Source: Gavia stellata (taxonomy: Eukaryota > Chordata > Aves > Gaviiformes > Gaviidae). From it: a DNA stretch of 64,000 nucleotides. The stretch spans positions 4,824,034 to 4,888,033 of the forward strand of contig NC_082618.1 in NCBI RefSeq assembly GCF_030936135.1, given 5' to 3'. This document shows, piece after piece, positions 25,401-34,975 of this stretch (positions are counted from its first letter, which is position 1; each line of letters opens with the position of its first letter). A program made the position numbers and the translations under genes. Under the pieces are notes generated by a model. The model saw only the letters and a program-made list of their open reading frames with translations. It ran no database searches and was not told the DNA's origin.

Positions 25401-28400
25401 TCTTTGAGGCTTCCCTGGCCATGTTGTCAGCTGCCCTTCTCCCCATGTTCTCTGAACACCTCCTCAGTCCCCAGTGGCTGTTCTGCCACACAGAGCTGCT
25501 ACAAGGTAGGGAATTATTTCCCCACTGTACCTCCCCCATGCTCAGGGACAGACTCCCAGAAGAGACCATGTGCAGAGAGTTGGAGTTCTCACATCTCTGC
25601 TCTCCCACCCTAAAATACTTCCCAACATCTATCGGTCACTTCAAGCCCATATCTAAGGCAATGGGGACAACAAACTACAGACTGAGAGTATGTGAAAGTA
25701 TGTGGACAGGCTTCAGGCAGCATGTGGCCCAGCTAGGAGCTCTTTGAAGTCCATCAGGATGGGCTTGCATGCCACTGTTCCAGTTTATAAGGGAGCAACA
25801 AGATGGTGCTAGCCACGTGTCCCAGTTTCCTGGTGTAACACCAATGAGAAAGCCCAGGTAACTCACTGATGTTCAGAGTAAATGTCAGACAAGAGCAAAA
25901 CCTGTTTTCCAGGTAGTTCAGCATAGTTGTTAATGCAAGTTGCACGGTATAAAGGTTTGACAGGCATATACAACCTGGGTTTGGCCCTCTGCAGAAGTAG
26001 GAACAAAACTGAAAGGCATGGCTTTGGGTCATGGCTTTGCAACTCTGCAAAGGTGGGGTATAACTGAGGAGTTTTTCTTTAAACAGGGATTTCTCCTGCA
26101 TTCCTACGTAACCCTTGCAGCTTATCTCCCCTTTTACATCTTTTCTTTTTTAAACATTCACACTGCAGAGTTTGGCGTTATGGAGGCAACATTATAAACA
26201 AGAAGCCTATTCTTCAACATGTACCAATGTTGGTTTTCTTTTCCTTCTTGCAGGGAGAAGGTGTTCAACAACTTCGAGAAGCTCTGAAGATTTTAGCTGA
26301 GAGAGTATTAATTCTTGAGCACATGATAGGAATTCATGGTAAGCGTCGCTAAGATTTTCTTTTCTAGGCAACTGGAGTCTCTGTTCAGGCAGCTGCTTGA
26401 TGGTTAGACATCCCCCCAGTCTCCTAAACTCTCTGTCTACTATCTATTTAAGCCGCGTTTTCAAAACTAGGTACCCAACATGACTTAAAGGATGCTTAGA
26501 ACTGTTGAGGACCTAGAGCTTCCACCAGCTGCACTAGTTGCTCTGGCTTTAGAGTAGCAGGTGAAATGACCCCCACAATAATTTTTATTACCATTTAGAA
26601 AGCCAAGCGATGAGCAGCAGCTCAAGCCATGTGGCACAGATCATCTGCCAGCTTCCCAGGGAGCTGCTTGTTCCAGTCTTTAGGCCAGATCATTTAATCC
26701 TGTTAATAGTGTCTTCCAAGTGACTTTAACACCACTGAGGCCCTTGCCTTGTGTAGCACTATATTTTACAGAGAAAGCCGAAACAGTGCTACCCTGAAAA
26801 CCAGTGATCCCTGAACGTCTTGTGATTATAACTTACATAAAACCTATTTTCACAATCAGATTTAAAGAAAGTCTCACGTGTTCTTTGTTCAGATAGATTT
26901 TAAGTTTTCTGTTGAGGTTATTTGCCATCACTGGTACAGTGTGTGGCATCATCCCTTAATAAGTGTCTTCTTCCCTTAACCAGAGTATGGGCTTGTGCAG
27001 TCGTCACAGATCAGACTTGTCCCTTTGGGGTACTTGAGGATCAATTCTCTCACAGCTGCCAAAAGTTGCTGTGCCAGTTTCTCCCCTTTCAGAAACACAG
27101 TAGAGGCAAAATGTTGTTTAGATCTGCTATCCCAGCCTACAAGGAGAAGCAAGCCAGTTCCTTGGCACGGGAATGAGCATTTTTTAACCAAGTCCCATAG
27201 CGCTTTTCTTTCTTATTTTCTCCTTGACACATGGCACCTCATTCCTGGCCTCACTTGTAAAGCAAGCCGCTCACACCTTCCTCCAGACTGACATCCACTT
27301 TTATTATGAATTGGCCTTTGGATATTGTTTTAGCCTATGAAAATGCTAAATAGCTGAAACGTCCAGCAGTTCCTAAACAAGTGACACGAAGTGCATATAT
27401 TTCTGTGCCGTAAGGCAGCACGCTTCGAGAGCCCACAGGCTCCTCCTGGAGCCAGCACAGTGCTAAAATGAAAATGCCGCTGGGCACTTCAAAGCCAGAA
27501 CAGTGTCAGTGCATGGTGCTCCGTTATATGGCTGAACTGGCTTCGGTCTCAGCACTGCTTTTCATTGTTCAACGGACACGTGTCTTTCAGAGGCCCAAAG
27601 TACTATTTCCAGAAGCAATAGGCAGCAACAGCTTAAGCATTTTGGGAAATCATGAATCACAAACCCATGATTTAACCACAGTCACCCTGACCTTACCTCT
27701 GCATTAATCCCAGTTTGCTTCATATTTTCATTGGATTTTATACACCAAGGGCAGGAAGAGATGTTTTTATGCTGCTTTGCTTTGAGATGGTGGAGGTAGC
27801 AGGAAGATGCCCACTAGATTACCCAGGCAGCAATCCATGCCCAGCCGGTATGTTCGCTGGGCAAGAGGGGAAGGGGGACCGAGTCCATAAGCACAGTGCA
27901 GTGTATTTACAGGACGCAGGGCCTGGCGCTCCGTTATCTTTTGCTTTGTACCTTCATTCTTACTAGTATAAAGCAAAATGTCAGCTCTTCAGGAAGCTTG
28001 TATAGACACTGGGGCTTGGACCAGGGGATTCACGCAACTTTGCCTGCCTAGTTTACCTATTTTATACATCGTCTGTTTGGCAATACAGCAGCAACAAGGC
28101 ATGTGCTGCTGTTATTTTGAAACGGTCATTTTGGCAAACCATTTTCACTGACATGAATGTATTTTCTGTTATAGCTTGGGATGGAGGCGAGTTATTTATA
28201 GCTATGTATACTTCCATACCAGTGTAACTGCATCAGCAAAAATGGATGGGTTTTAATTGCACAGTGTAGTTAAAGCCATATTTAAACACCTATATTGTAT
28301 GACTTTATATAAATAGTTCCTTTTTTATCCAATAACAGTATAGATAATTATATTTTTACTCTGTGCTTTTCAGATAGTTGCATTCTTTAACTTAAGACAT

Positions 28401-29931
28401 TTTAGGTCCTACAAAAATACTGTTTAGAAAGAGAACTTGGAAAGTAAGGCATTTTTTCCTTGGGCAGTTATGTTCATCCCTTTATGTGTATATGGTTAAA
28501 AAAAAAAAACAACAGAAAAAGACATAAAATAACAAAACAGAATATCCTTGAGCACAGACCTCCCTGCACTGAAAGGCACCACACAGTTTTAAGTCACCCA
28601 GCACCAACTATCTGGTCATGTTCCCACCGTAGGTGTTAAGGATTTTACCACAGGTTCCTGGGCAGACCGACTCAGCCCAGCTTTAAAGACCCACGCAGAA
28701 ATGCCAATCGCATGCTCTCATTTTCCCAAGAAACCTCACAATCGGTGTGGTTTCCAAAACCACAGCCACCCAAGCAACAAGGCAAAACACACCAGCAAAC
28801 AAACCTTTTCGCTGCAATGGGAGGGCAGTTTGAGATTATCTGGCCTAGCAAACTGCGGAGAGCAGCCCAGCAGGACACACGAAAGCCCAAATTGTTTGGC
28901 AGTGTTGACTTTCAGTGAACGCAGCACAAATCCTCTGGCAGCCAACCGCTCACTTGCAACAGAAATGCTGCCTCGTGGGATCAAACCAAGGCTGGGTGTC
29001 TGGCTTGGGAGGTTGGGCTCTCGGCAGGGAAACAAGCAAATGTCCATCTCTGAAGGCAAAAGAAAGAAGAAACTGGGGTATTAAAAATGATGAGGCAGCA
29101 CTGAGTTATCAGCATCTGTTGCTGATTGCTGGCAAAATAGAAGAGTGGCCGTAGTCAAATGTAAATTTAGCTTTGTAGGGCAGGTCGCTGTAGGAAGAGG
29201 AGGTGTGTGTTACCGTGAGGCATGCTGGGAGAATGGGCAGCTAATATTTATTCACAGCTTTATTGCTAATTTGGCTGTAGCCTAGGGTGGATCAATCCTT
29301 TTGTTCAATCTTTTCAGTGCCTCAAAATGTCCTCCTTTACAAGGAGTGAAATGGCACTTAAACCCTCAGGAGCATCACTTCCCAGTGACCACTTGGCCTC
29401 ATCCTTCAATAACAGGAGTCTGCGGGCAATGCTGATTAGCAGGTATAGCCCAAGCAAAATTATAATCAATAAAAGAACAGCGCTTTATAAATGGAATTAC
29501 AATGAGAACAGGACCTGCTGGGCCATGTACAGCAAGAGTACTCACCCCAAAGAGTTTAGATAGAGCAGAGGGAAAAGACCTAGTATAGGAGCAGTGTGAC
29601 GGCAGCAAACATCTAGCTCCACAATTGCTTGCTGGATGGAAAGACAACAGGAGGGACGACACTTCTTCCAGAAGAGGTATCGTTCAGAAGGGCCCATCTC
29701 CTCTTTCCTTAGCCTCCCCTTTTAAATAGCGCTCTCCCGTGACTTTCTCTCCTTACAGACTCTTTATCTTCCATTGAGCCAGGCTCTGGACAAGACGTGA
29801 TCCCGGGCTCCCCCCTGCGAACCAGCATCAAGATCAAACGTGGAGGACCCCAGCAGCCGCAGGCCTACCAGATCCTCTCTTCACTGCTGGATGACAGTGA
29901 AGCCAAAAGGAGAAGCAATCGGATGAAGTAG
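1328..29931 (+). CDS. COL26A1: COL26A1 (collagen alpha-1(XXVI), EMID2), 3' part, ten exons, 5' end outside window
   Basis: Secreted extracellular-matrix protein of the EMI-domain collagen family. Joined coding exons: 1328-1481, 7702-7818, 9006-9158, 15352-15444, 16941-17002, 19427-19489, 23724-23768, 25182-25226, 26254-26338, 29759-29931. They total 990 nt, giving 329 residues and TAG, with AG/GT borders and matching phases throughout. Order in the partial protein: linker starting ILLLEAAER (1-51), collagen block 1 (52-117, 22 Gly-X-Y), linker containing LYSLQP (118-157), collagen block 2 (158-244, 29 perfect Gly-X-Y), helical [21 protein letters not shown] (252-272), and a basic tail. These landmarks match human COL26A1 as remembered ([17 protein letters not shown], the same [11 protein letters not shown] helix, KRGG tail). 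EMID1 is the nearest alternative, but the helix sequence favours COL26A1. The signal peptide and EMI domain must lie upstream of base 1. The function of type XXVI collagen is poorly known; in mammals it is reported from testis and ovary. Confidence 0.95.
4482..4526 (+). other. Candidate 45-nt cassette exon (unproven)
   Basis: A long T-rich tract leads to an AG at 4480-4481, and a consensus donor (AGG|GTAAGT) follows at 4527. The 45 nt between them are open in the frame used by the flanking COL26A1 exons and would add 15 non-collagenous residues (about [15 protein letters not shown]) before the first Gly-X-Y. I know of no counterpart in the human protein, so it may be a decoy or a lineage-specific exon. 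Confidence 0.25.
5018..5100 (-). repeat. MIR-like (CORE) SINE fragment
   Basis: The block with 'ggccaggaagaaaatccag' then 'gtctctgcac' and 'agaatgctcaccctctgcc' resembles the complement of the tRNA-derived head of MIR-type SINEs (ordinarily 'cagagccaggaatagaaccc'). It is old and heavily mutated. Confidence 0.45.
5099..5120 (+). repeat. Homopolymer run of 22 T
   Basis: Unbroken T run directly beside the MIR-like fragment, continuing into an A/T-rich stretch. It may be a pure microsatellite or the complement of an A-rich insertion tail. Confidence 0.9.
7702..7818 (+). CDS. COL26A1: COL26A1 exon: collagen block 1, first part
   Basis: The exon is 117 nt, phase 1 in and phase 1 out, bounded by TTTTCAG and GTAAGT. 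It encodes 13 consecutive Gly-X-Y triplets starting [13 protein letters not shown], with a charged stretch [13 protein letters not shown] near its end. The first and last Gly codons are split across the splice junctions. Confidence 0.97.
7819..9005 (+). other. COL26A1 intron (1.2 kb)
   Basis: Ordinary intron sequence between two collagen exons. It ends in a pyrimidine-rich CACAG acceptor at 9005. No repeat or second exon was recognised. Confidence 0.8.
9006..9158 (+). CDS. COL26A1: COL26A1 exon: end of collagen block 1 and start of linker
   Basis: The exon is 153 nt. It encodes [16 protein letters not shown] and further triplets to GPPGPP, then leaves the collagen repeat for a linker with [17 protein letters not shown]. 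The human protein, as remembered, has the same transition and NSPQGALYSLQP. The donor is GTAAGT, one base into an Asn codon. Confidence 0.96.
11800..11895 (-). repeat. MIR-like (CORE) SINE fragment
   Basis: 'tattttgcag', 'aactgaggcacagcagg' and 'cttgcccgtgtg' follow the order of the complement of the MIR core (attttacag, aactgaggcacag, cttgcccaaggtcac). The divergence shows an old copy. Confidence 0.5.
12308..12728 (-). mobile_element. CR1 LINE, 5'-truncated 3' end, antisense to COL26A1
   Basis: The right-hand part of a CR1 element read on the minus strand. It contains the end of the ORF2 frame ([15 protein letters not shown], then [15 protein letters not shown]), a short 3' UTR and the terminal repeat, seen on + as 'cagaatcacagaatcac' at 12309. 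The alignable part ends near 12728, where the sequence equivalent to 'tctggagcacaag' stops matching CR1. Its frame has no stop over about 115 codons. By eye it agrees with the copy at 19630 at about nine bases in ten, so both belong to one subfamily. Confidence 0.92.
14281..14385 (+). repeat. MIR-like (CORE) SINE fragment
   Basis: 'ctttgtgaccttggtctctc', 'tttccacagctgtcaaatag' and 'gttgtgaaatgctcagat' follow the order of the MIR-type core and 3' tail (gtgaccttgg, ctcagtttcc, ctgtaaaat, gtgaagtgct). It is old but fairly complete. Confidence 0.55.
15352..15444 (+). CDS. COL26A1: COL26A1 exon: end of linker and start of collagen block 2
   Basis: The exon is 93 nt, phase 1 in and out. It encodes [16 protein letters not shown] and then [15 protein letters not shown]. 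Human COL26A1 as remembered reads NGDSRLASAIVDTVLAG here, a strong family match. The acceptor is AACACAG and the donor is GTAATA. Confidence 0.96.
15445..16940 (+). other. COL26A1 intron (1.5 kb)
   Basis: No repeat or extra exon recognised. The acceptor at 16940 sits within 'cccaccag', so the splice site itself reads like a Gly-X-Y codon string. The reading frame and phase fix the border at 16941. Confidence 0.75.
16941..17002 (+). CDS. COL26A1: COL26A1 exon: collagen block 2
   Basis: The exon is 62 nt, phase 1 in and phase 0 out. It encodes [16 protein letters not shown] and then VPGSQ; the first Gly codon is completed by the previous exon. The donor is GTAAGG. This is the point (PGSQ) where the bird and human proteins next differ in exon content. 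Confidence 0.94.
17003..19426 (+). other. COL26A1 intron (2.4 kb)
   Basis: AT-rich in its first half, where an old sense-strand CR1 relic lies at about 17860-18060. The rest has no recognisable element. It ends with TTCTAG at 19426. Confidence 0.75.
17860..18060 (+). mobile_element. Old CR1 LINE relic (ORF2 fragment)
   Basis: The order of motifs follows the CR1 reverse transcriptase just after its catalytic Asp-Asp region: 'gaagaagcaacggacaacag', then 'gttagtgaaagtttgccag', then 'gcagtttaacatgattaaat' with 'ataaggtaattcac', equivalent to the MQFNxxKCKVxH segment. Stops and indels break the frame. The relic may begin further left, near 17480. Confidence 0.5.
19427..19489 (+). CDS. COL26A1: COL26A1 exon: collagen block 2, extra 63-nt exon
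   Basis: The exon is 63 nt, phase 0 on both sides, bounded by TTCTAG and GTAAGG. It encodes seven Gly-X-Y triplets ([20 protein letters not shown] plus R). It has good splice sites, perfect triplet register and conserved-looking charged triplets, so it is very likely a real exon. The human protein as I remember it passes from PGSQ to GLAGERG with fewer triplets, so this exon may be lost or skipped there. Confidence 0.9.
19630..20160 (+). mobile_element. CR1 LINE, 5'-truncated 3' end, sense to COL26A1
   Basis: Carries the last part of CR1 ORF2 without stops for 114 codons ([16 protein letters not shown], then [12 protein letters not shown], then [15 protein letters not shown]). A 3' UTR with 'ggttggacttgatgatctta' and the terminal 'gtgattctgtgattctgttt' follows. 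The element is 5' truncated near 19630 ('ccaagatgag'). Compared with the copy at 12308, its 3' UTR holds an insertion or expansion of G/T-rich sequence at about 20010-20100. Confidence 0.93.
20010..20100 (+). repeat. G/T-rich simple repeat with G-quadruplex motif inside CR1
   Basis: Five GGG triplets separated by one or two T lie at 20015-20035. They are followed by interrupted T runs and GGTTT units, then 14 T ending at 20099. The related CR1 at 12308 has only a short G/T segment here, so this block arose by slippage after or during insertion. Confidence 0.9.
22205..22540 (-). mobile_element. Old CR1 LINE 3'-end relic
   Basis: Read on +, the motif order matches the complement of old CR1 ends: 'ttctaacatccagcctaaat', then 'gatcccctttaagct', 'tcctttcctgtcccccctgg', 'acacagagaacag' and 'gtctcctctccctgat'. 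It is heavily diverged with no usable frame. Confidence 0.6.
23724..23768 (+). CDS. COL26A1: COL26A1 exon: collagen block 2 (45 nt)
   Basis: A 45-nt, phase 0-0 exon, a size typical of fibrillar-type collagen exon modules. It encodes [15 protein letters not shown]. Borders are CCAACAG and GTAAGT. Confidence 0.95.
23769..25181 (+). other. COL26A1 intron (1.4 kb)
   Basis: No element recognised. A short 'gattctgtgattctt' near 24463 looks like a CR1 terminal repeat, but no CR1 body is attached to it. Confidence 0.7.
25182..25226 (+). CDS. COL26A1: COL26A1 exon: end of collagen block 2 (45 nt)
   Basis: A second 45-nt, phase 0-0 exon encoding [15 protein letters not shown]. Human, as remembered, has GEPGVKGEEGEK. 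The Lys/Glu/Asp-rich triplets close the collagen block. Borders are TTTTAG and GTAAGC. Confidence 0.95.
25227..26253 (+). other. COL26A1 intron (1.0 kb)
   Basis: No repeat or exon recognised. Frames that stay open here (for example 25385-25747) show no family resemblance. Confidence 0.75.
26254..26338 (+). CDS. COL26A1: COL26A1 exon: C-terminal helical segment
   Basis: The exon is 85 nt, phase 0 in and phase 1 out. It encodes [18 protein letters not shown] followed by [10 protein letters not shown], an amphipathic helix with hydrophobic residues in heptad-like spacing. It may help chain association, by analogy with other collagens. It is the most conserved part of the family and, from memory, is essentially identical to human. 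Confidence 0.97.
26339..29758 (+). other. COL26A1 last intron (3.4 kb)
   Basis: Nothing recognised apart from small A/T runs (28500-28510). It ends in CTCCTTACAG at 29758. Confidence 0.75.
29759..29931 (+). CDS. COL26A1: COL26A1 last coding exon with stop
   Basis: The exon is 173 nt ending in TAG (29929-29931). It encodes [13 protein letters not shown], then [12 protein letters not shown], then [20 protein letters not shown] and KRGG are shared with human COL26A1 as remembered. KIKR (codons 29830-29841) resembles a weak proprotein convertase site. Confidence 0.95.
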
Positions 29932-32293
29932 GAGCATCTGCGTGTTCTCCGTGCCTGTTCACCAGTTAAAGATACAGTATCCCAGTGCTTAATTGCAGAG
30001 CGCAAATGAAGTGGGTAGGAGGCAGCAGTGTTGGCAACTGGGTTTCCTTACCTGGCCAATACTACGCCCTTATTGCAGGGAATGTCTTATCCATAGCTCA
30101 GAGAGGGTCTTATGAACATTTTTCTTGATTTTGTTGTTTTGCCTTTGGCATACCAGCTGGCAGGTATCCTCAGAAACTGTCTACAGAAATGACACCTCCT
30201 GACTGTGTCTCAAGAGTTTAATCCTCCCCTTGTTTCCTCACTGCCCTTGAAAGTTACTCAGTTAAGCACTGCTTAACTGGCTGAGACAATCAATCCCATC
30301 TAAACTCAAAGCCAAGCCTTATCCTTGTCCTTTGGTATAGTTGATGGCATCCACTTGTATTTCATGTGGTGATGTCATGCTGACTTCCAGGTGAAGATAC
30401 CACTTCCATAGGCCATTAAAGCATGACCTGCAAAGATTTCTTTTAAGCAAAAAACAAATTGGAAAATTCAAAGAACATTTAAAACTGTTACTCTGAAAAT
30501 TCAGTTACTCTTTGGGCTTTAGCATCAAAAACTTGGCTCTTCATGTTGCTAAATGCATGTGAGTGGAATTATTTCTATTCGTGGTTGGCTAAGCAAGGAC
30601 TTTTGATGCAAATATTAATGCAACATTGACTTTCTATCTATCTTCAGTAAGATTAGACTGTTTCTGTGAAAATATAGAGCAGTTTGTATGAGATATGATG
30701 GAATTGTGCAAGAATTTTCCCATGTTGTGTTCAGCTTGTGCATACATACAGAGAAAATTAATTTAAGTAGTAGCAGTAACTATTCACAGAAGAGGATATT
30801 TTGCAATAGTTACTTAATCCTACATCAATAAGGAAAAATGTTTTCACACTGTTCTGTTTTTATCTTGTGAGTGAATCCTTGCCATTTGAATCTGGAGACA
30901 GTGTAGTAGCAAACCACAGCCTAAGGAATTAGAGTCTTGTCTAGAGCTTATCTTGCACTGGGACTTAAAGACAAAGTCATTTTACTTTTTGCAATAACTT
31001 GTTATTTTGGGGGAAGTCCAGGGTTAAGATGTTGAACCTGCCCTTCAGTGACAAATGAATCACTGCACCTTCTGCGCAAACCAAATTGGACAAGTTGATG
31101 TCATTCATGTAGACAGTGATTTTTGTTAGAAAGGGTGAGACTAATCAACAGAGCCAACGGTACTATTTTAAAAGTTGTTTTTTTTTCATTCACACATGCA
31201 CATGCCCCACTCCCCCTTCCACCCCCTTCTGACAATTTTGAAATTCAGCCCAGGACAAAAGTGAGCAAATTGAGTTTGTGTTTGTCATTTTATGGCACAC
31301 GTCAGGTAAATTGGTCACATTCTATCTGGTTCCTAGTGCATGATACAGCTATCTAAAAAAGGCAAACTGTACTGCTATGATATTTCTGTCAAAAGCTGTT
31401 GCAAAGACCAACAACTGTATGGTCCATGTTTTCAGCAACCCTTGTCACCCAAAGTGATCTTCCTAAGGCAAAACTAGAGGCATGTGGTACACTGGAAATG
31501 AGACTTAAAATGAAGGAGCTCTGCCAGCCCAACATTAGCCACACATGAAATTAACTTTCCATATATGTTGTAAACATGCTAGACCTACAGAGACATCAGA
31601 ACATCCAAATCTTTCCTCTAAACAGCTTTATATTTTCAGAAATGAAGAGGTTACAGGCTACTTCAGTATGACTGACTTCACTGTACGTCTTCATTTGGCC
31701 CTGTTCTTTAGAAATCCAACCATCCATCCCAAAACAGGTGAAATGGGCTAAGTTGATGATGAGCAAGCACCAGAAACTTGACCTCATACAGAAGCTATTT
31801 ACTGCTGTACAGCTAAATAATAAATAATCTTGGTTTAAGCTGGCTTGGAGCCTGCAATAAATGCATTTACTTGCCCTGCTTTTGCATCCTCGTGCTGCTT
31901 GGCTAGTGCCAGTGGTGGAGCTCACTCAGCAGTCAACCCACGTAGTTCAGGTTGTACTTCCCTATGCTCAAGTTTTCCTTTGGCCATTTCAAAGAAACAA
32001 GCCCAAAGCGTTACAAAAGTTTGGGGAGTTGAAGGAAAAGTACACTCAGAGGCTCTCTTTCCTTAAGACTCCAACATTTGAAGTGAATGCAGAGCGTTGC
32101 CAAGAGCTGATGCTTCGGCTTCCAGCATTCCTTTGCCTGCCTGTACTCTGAATTACAGCTGGAGCGTGATATAGTCAGAACACGAGAAAACAAGTAAAAC
32201 CACCCAAGTCAAGCAGGTTACTGACCTCAAGTAGTCATCCTGTACTCATATTTGGGAGAATGAAATAAGGTCTTCTGAATGCATCTTAGTTTC

Positions 32294-32329
32294 AAATCCA
32301 GCACTAACTCTAAATCCAGTGCTAACTCT
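32294..32329 (+). repeat. Two 18-bp tandem units
   Basis: 'aaatccagcactaactct' is followed directly by 'aaatccagtgctaactct', differing at two adjacent bases. It looks like a local duplication. Confidence 0.9.
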
Positions 32330-34947
32330 AATGACAGTATGTATATAAATGATGCTGAATTAAATCAGTATCTTAAGGCTGGCAACCAGCTCTCAGCCTA
32401 AACCCAGTCACAAATACAAACAGCTCAACTTTCCAACGTATAGCGAAAGACTGAAGTGCTGTACAGCAGCCTGAGTCCCTCCTTTCACCTCCGTGAGGGC
32501 AATAGCTCTGTTGATGGACAGCTAAGCATGGTGCAGCCACTGGAATCTTGGAATAATCTTTCCATTTAAGAATTAAATGCACCAAAAAAAAGGTGTTTCC
32601 CCATTTACAGGCTGACTACCGTGTAGGAATTGAGAAGTCCTTGATTATCTCTTTGTTGAATCGGGACCATCTTGGTCTTGAGTGCATGGACATGAGAAGA
32701 CATAGCTGCTGGCTTCCAGGAGAGAACCCCTTCAGCCTACCAGTAGGTGTTGGAAAATCAGGCCCTGAAGACTGAGGAGGAATCCCAGTTCAGTCTGAAT
32801 GTGTACGCTGGGCAGGTTGGTGCTAGCTGTAGTCGCTTGCCACATTAAGAAAGTTTCCTCATGGCAGTTTCAGGAACTAAACTAAACGAAAACAATCCTT
32901 AAAAAGGGAAACAGCAAGATTTGGTTTCACTAGTCTTGAAGCTATGGGGGCTGAATTTGGGGAAAAGGGAGTACAATGAGGCCATTTTCACTTCCCTGAC
33001 ATTTTGGAGCCTTCACACTGGATTGAAAGAGAATTGGGTTTTTTTTTCCCTCCAAATTTGTCTTCCTGAATTCAAAGCTATTGCATTAGCTTGATGAGTG
33101 CTCTCTTCAAGTCATTCATATTGACAAGGATTTTGGATTTTAAATTATTTAAAACAAATTACTGGCAAGATGAAAGGAAATTTAATGGAAGTTGTTTGCA
33201 ATGAATCATGCCAAGTCAAGTGTAAAAAGACTGGTTAGGTTTGGGTTGCAACCGGTTTAATTATTGACTTTTCCAGCTTTCTGTATGAGCTATGTAATTT
33301 TGTTCTCCCCACACTTCGTGCTTTATTTAGCTCCATCCCTCTCTTAGGCGGTACTGTATCTTTAATTTGGGTGACAGTAGGATTATACCAAATGGACTTT
33401 CTCTCTCAGCTGGGGTTTCATTCCTCTCTACTTACACAAGGGTTGGACCACACTTGTGCAGTCCCAGTTTAATTATGTTTTAAAGGTGAACGCAGCCTCA
33501 CACGCTGATGTTAATGATATTCATGACTAAGCAAACCACTCCAACCATATTTTCCATCTTAGGCAGGCTACTAAGGTTCATTTTAGCCAGGGCATATAAT
33601 GCATCTTGCCACGTCTATGTAACTTAGAGAGGGGATTTATTTTGAATGCGTGCTCATTTAGAAATATATTTTAATTGAAATGTTTAGTGCTTTATCTTAC
33701 ATGCATACTGTGCAATACCATAGTGTGTTCTTTTCCTTTTTTTTTTTTTTTCCTTCCCTTAAGACTTTTTTGAAATTCTTAATGTTTCTTTGAGCTCCAA
33801 TGTGGTTTTGTCTTGGATCGGTTCTGGTAGTAGCAACGCATTTGCCTTGTGTTGAGCTAACCAGAAGCAGCAGCAGCACATTGCACAACCAAAAAACTTT
33901 GCAATTCGTGCACCCTGATGTTCACCAGCAATCTGGTACTCCTGGGAGGTGGAGACACTTCTCTCCAGAGTATCTAATTTGCACTTACTGTAAAGAATTG
34001 ATAGCAACCCAGGGAAATAGGAATAAACTAGAGAGAAGAGCCCTCACCTGCTCCCACCAAACTCCACAGTGATTTTGCCACCAACTTTCACAGGAACAGG
34101 CTGTAAAAAAACAGATCCAGACCTTCAGCTAGCACAGACTGGCGCCTGCTTTCAGTGGAGCAGAGCGCAAGGCTCACAAGCAGCTTTCTGAGAGTTTGGC
34201 TCTGGGCTGGGATTCAATCCCAGTCCCTGCAGTGACCTATTTTAACGTAGGAACCTGACCACTGTGACAAAGTCTTCTAAAAGACAATCAGCTTCTGGAA
34301 TTACTTCTCAATACAATTTATTGGAAATCCATTCTCCTCCACGTTTACAGCCTCTTTCTTAGTCGAGATTACATTCCGTTTTGGTGTTTGGTGGTATAGG
34401 GGTTTAAACTACTCGCAGTTTCTGTGATTGCATTGAAACCAAGCAATTCAAAGGTGCTATAATTGTCCACAAAGCACATTCCTATCCATAGAAGGAAATG
34501 TTAACTTTTTCACTAGTTATTTTACACAGTATTTTTTTTATTTATATCAGTGTGTTTCGTATGTGTGCAAATGGTCCCAGCTTCTCTCATTGTAATAAGC
34601 TTTACAACCATTTGGTCTTTTATAGGGCAGCCATACGCAGTATCTTGCAATCGTGTGTAATTGCTTAACTTAGAGCGAGAATAGATCTCATCTGCCACGA
34701 TGAACTCATTTATGGCAGGCTCTAATGTTTGTTGTAAACACAACCTGTTTGTTCCACCTCTTGCATGGTTACTTATCTGTTTTCATATTGCTATGTTATT
34801 GTTCAAAATATCTATTTCTCTTTATTTGCTATGGGTTTTGTTACTGTATATGGAATGTTTTGTATTCAGCGTTTTCTTACAGAGCAGAGTGGGAACAGTA
34901 TTCAAGAACCCACAAATACCAAAGACCTTTCATGTAATGCACTGAGA

Positions 34948-34953
34948 AATAAA
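34948..34953 (+). terminator. Candidate distal poly(A) signal of COL26A1
   Basis: A canonical AATAAA with a T/G-rich stretch beginning about 25 bp downstream. It is the last good hexamer before the intergenic region. Confidence 0.4.
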
Positions 34954-34975
34954 CATACTGTAAATGAATATGATG

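Larger units (their letters stand above)
29932..34975 (+). other. COL26A1: Probable long 3' UTR of COL26A1
   Basis: About 5 kb after the stop codon, rather AT-rich, with only chance open frames and no transposon recognised. AATAAA hexamers occur at 31819 and 34948; the latter is followed by a T/G-rich stretch ending in 'tgtcctgtatttac'. The extent of the UTR is inferred: a shorter transcript ending near 31.8 kb is equally possible. An 18-bp tandem duplication lies at 32294-32329. Confidence 0.4.
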
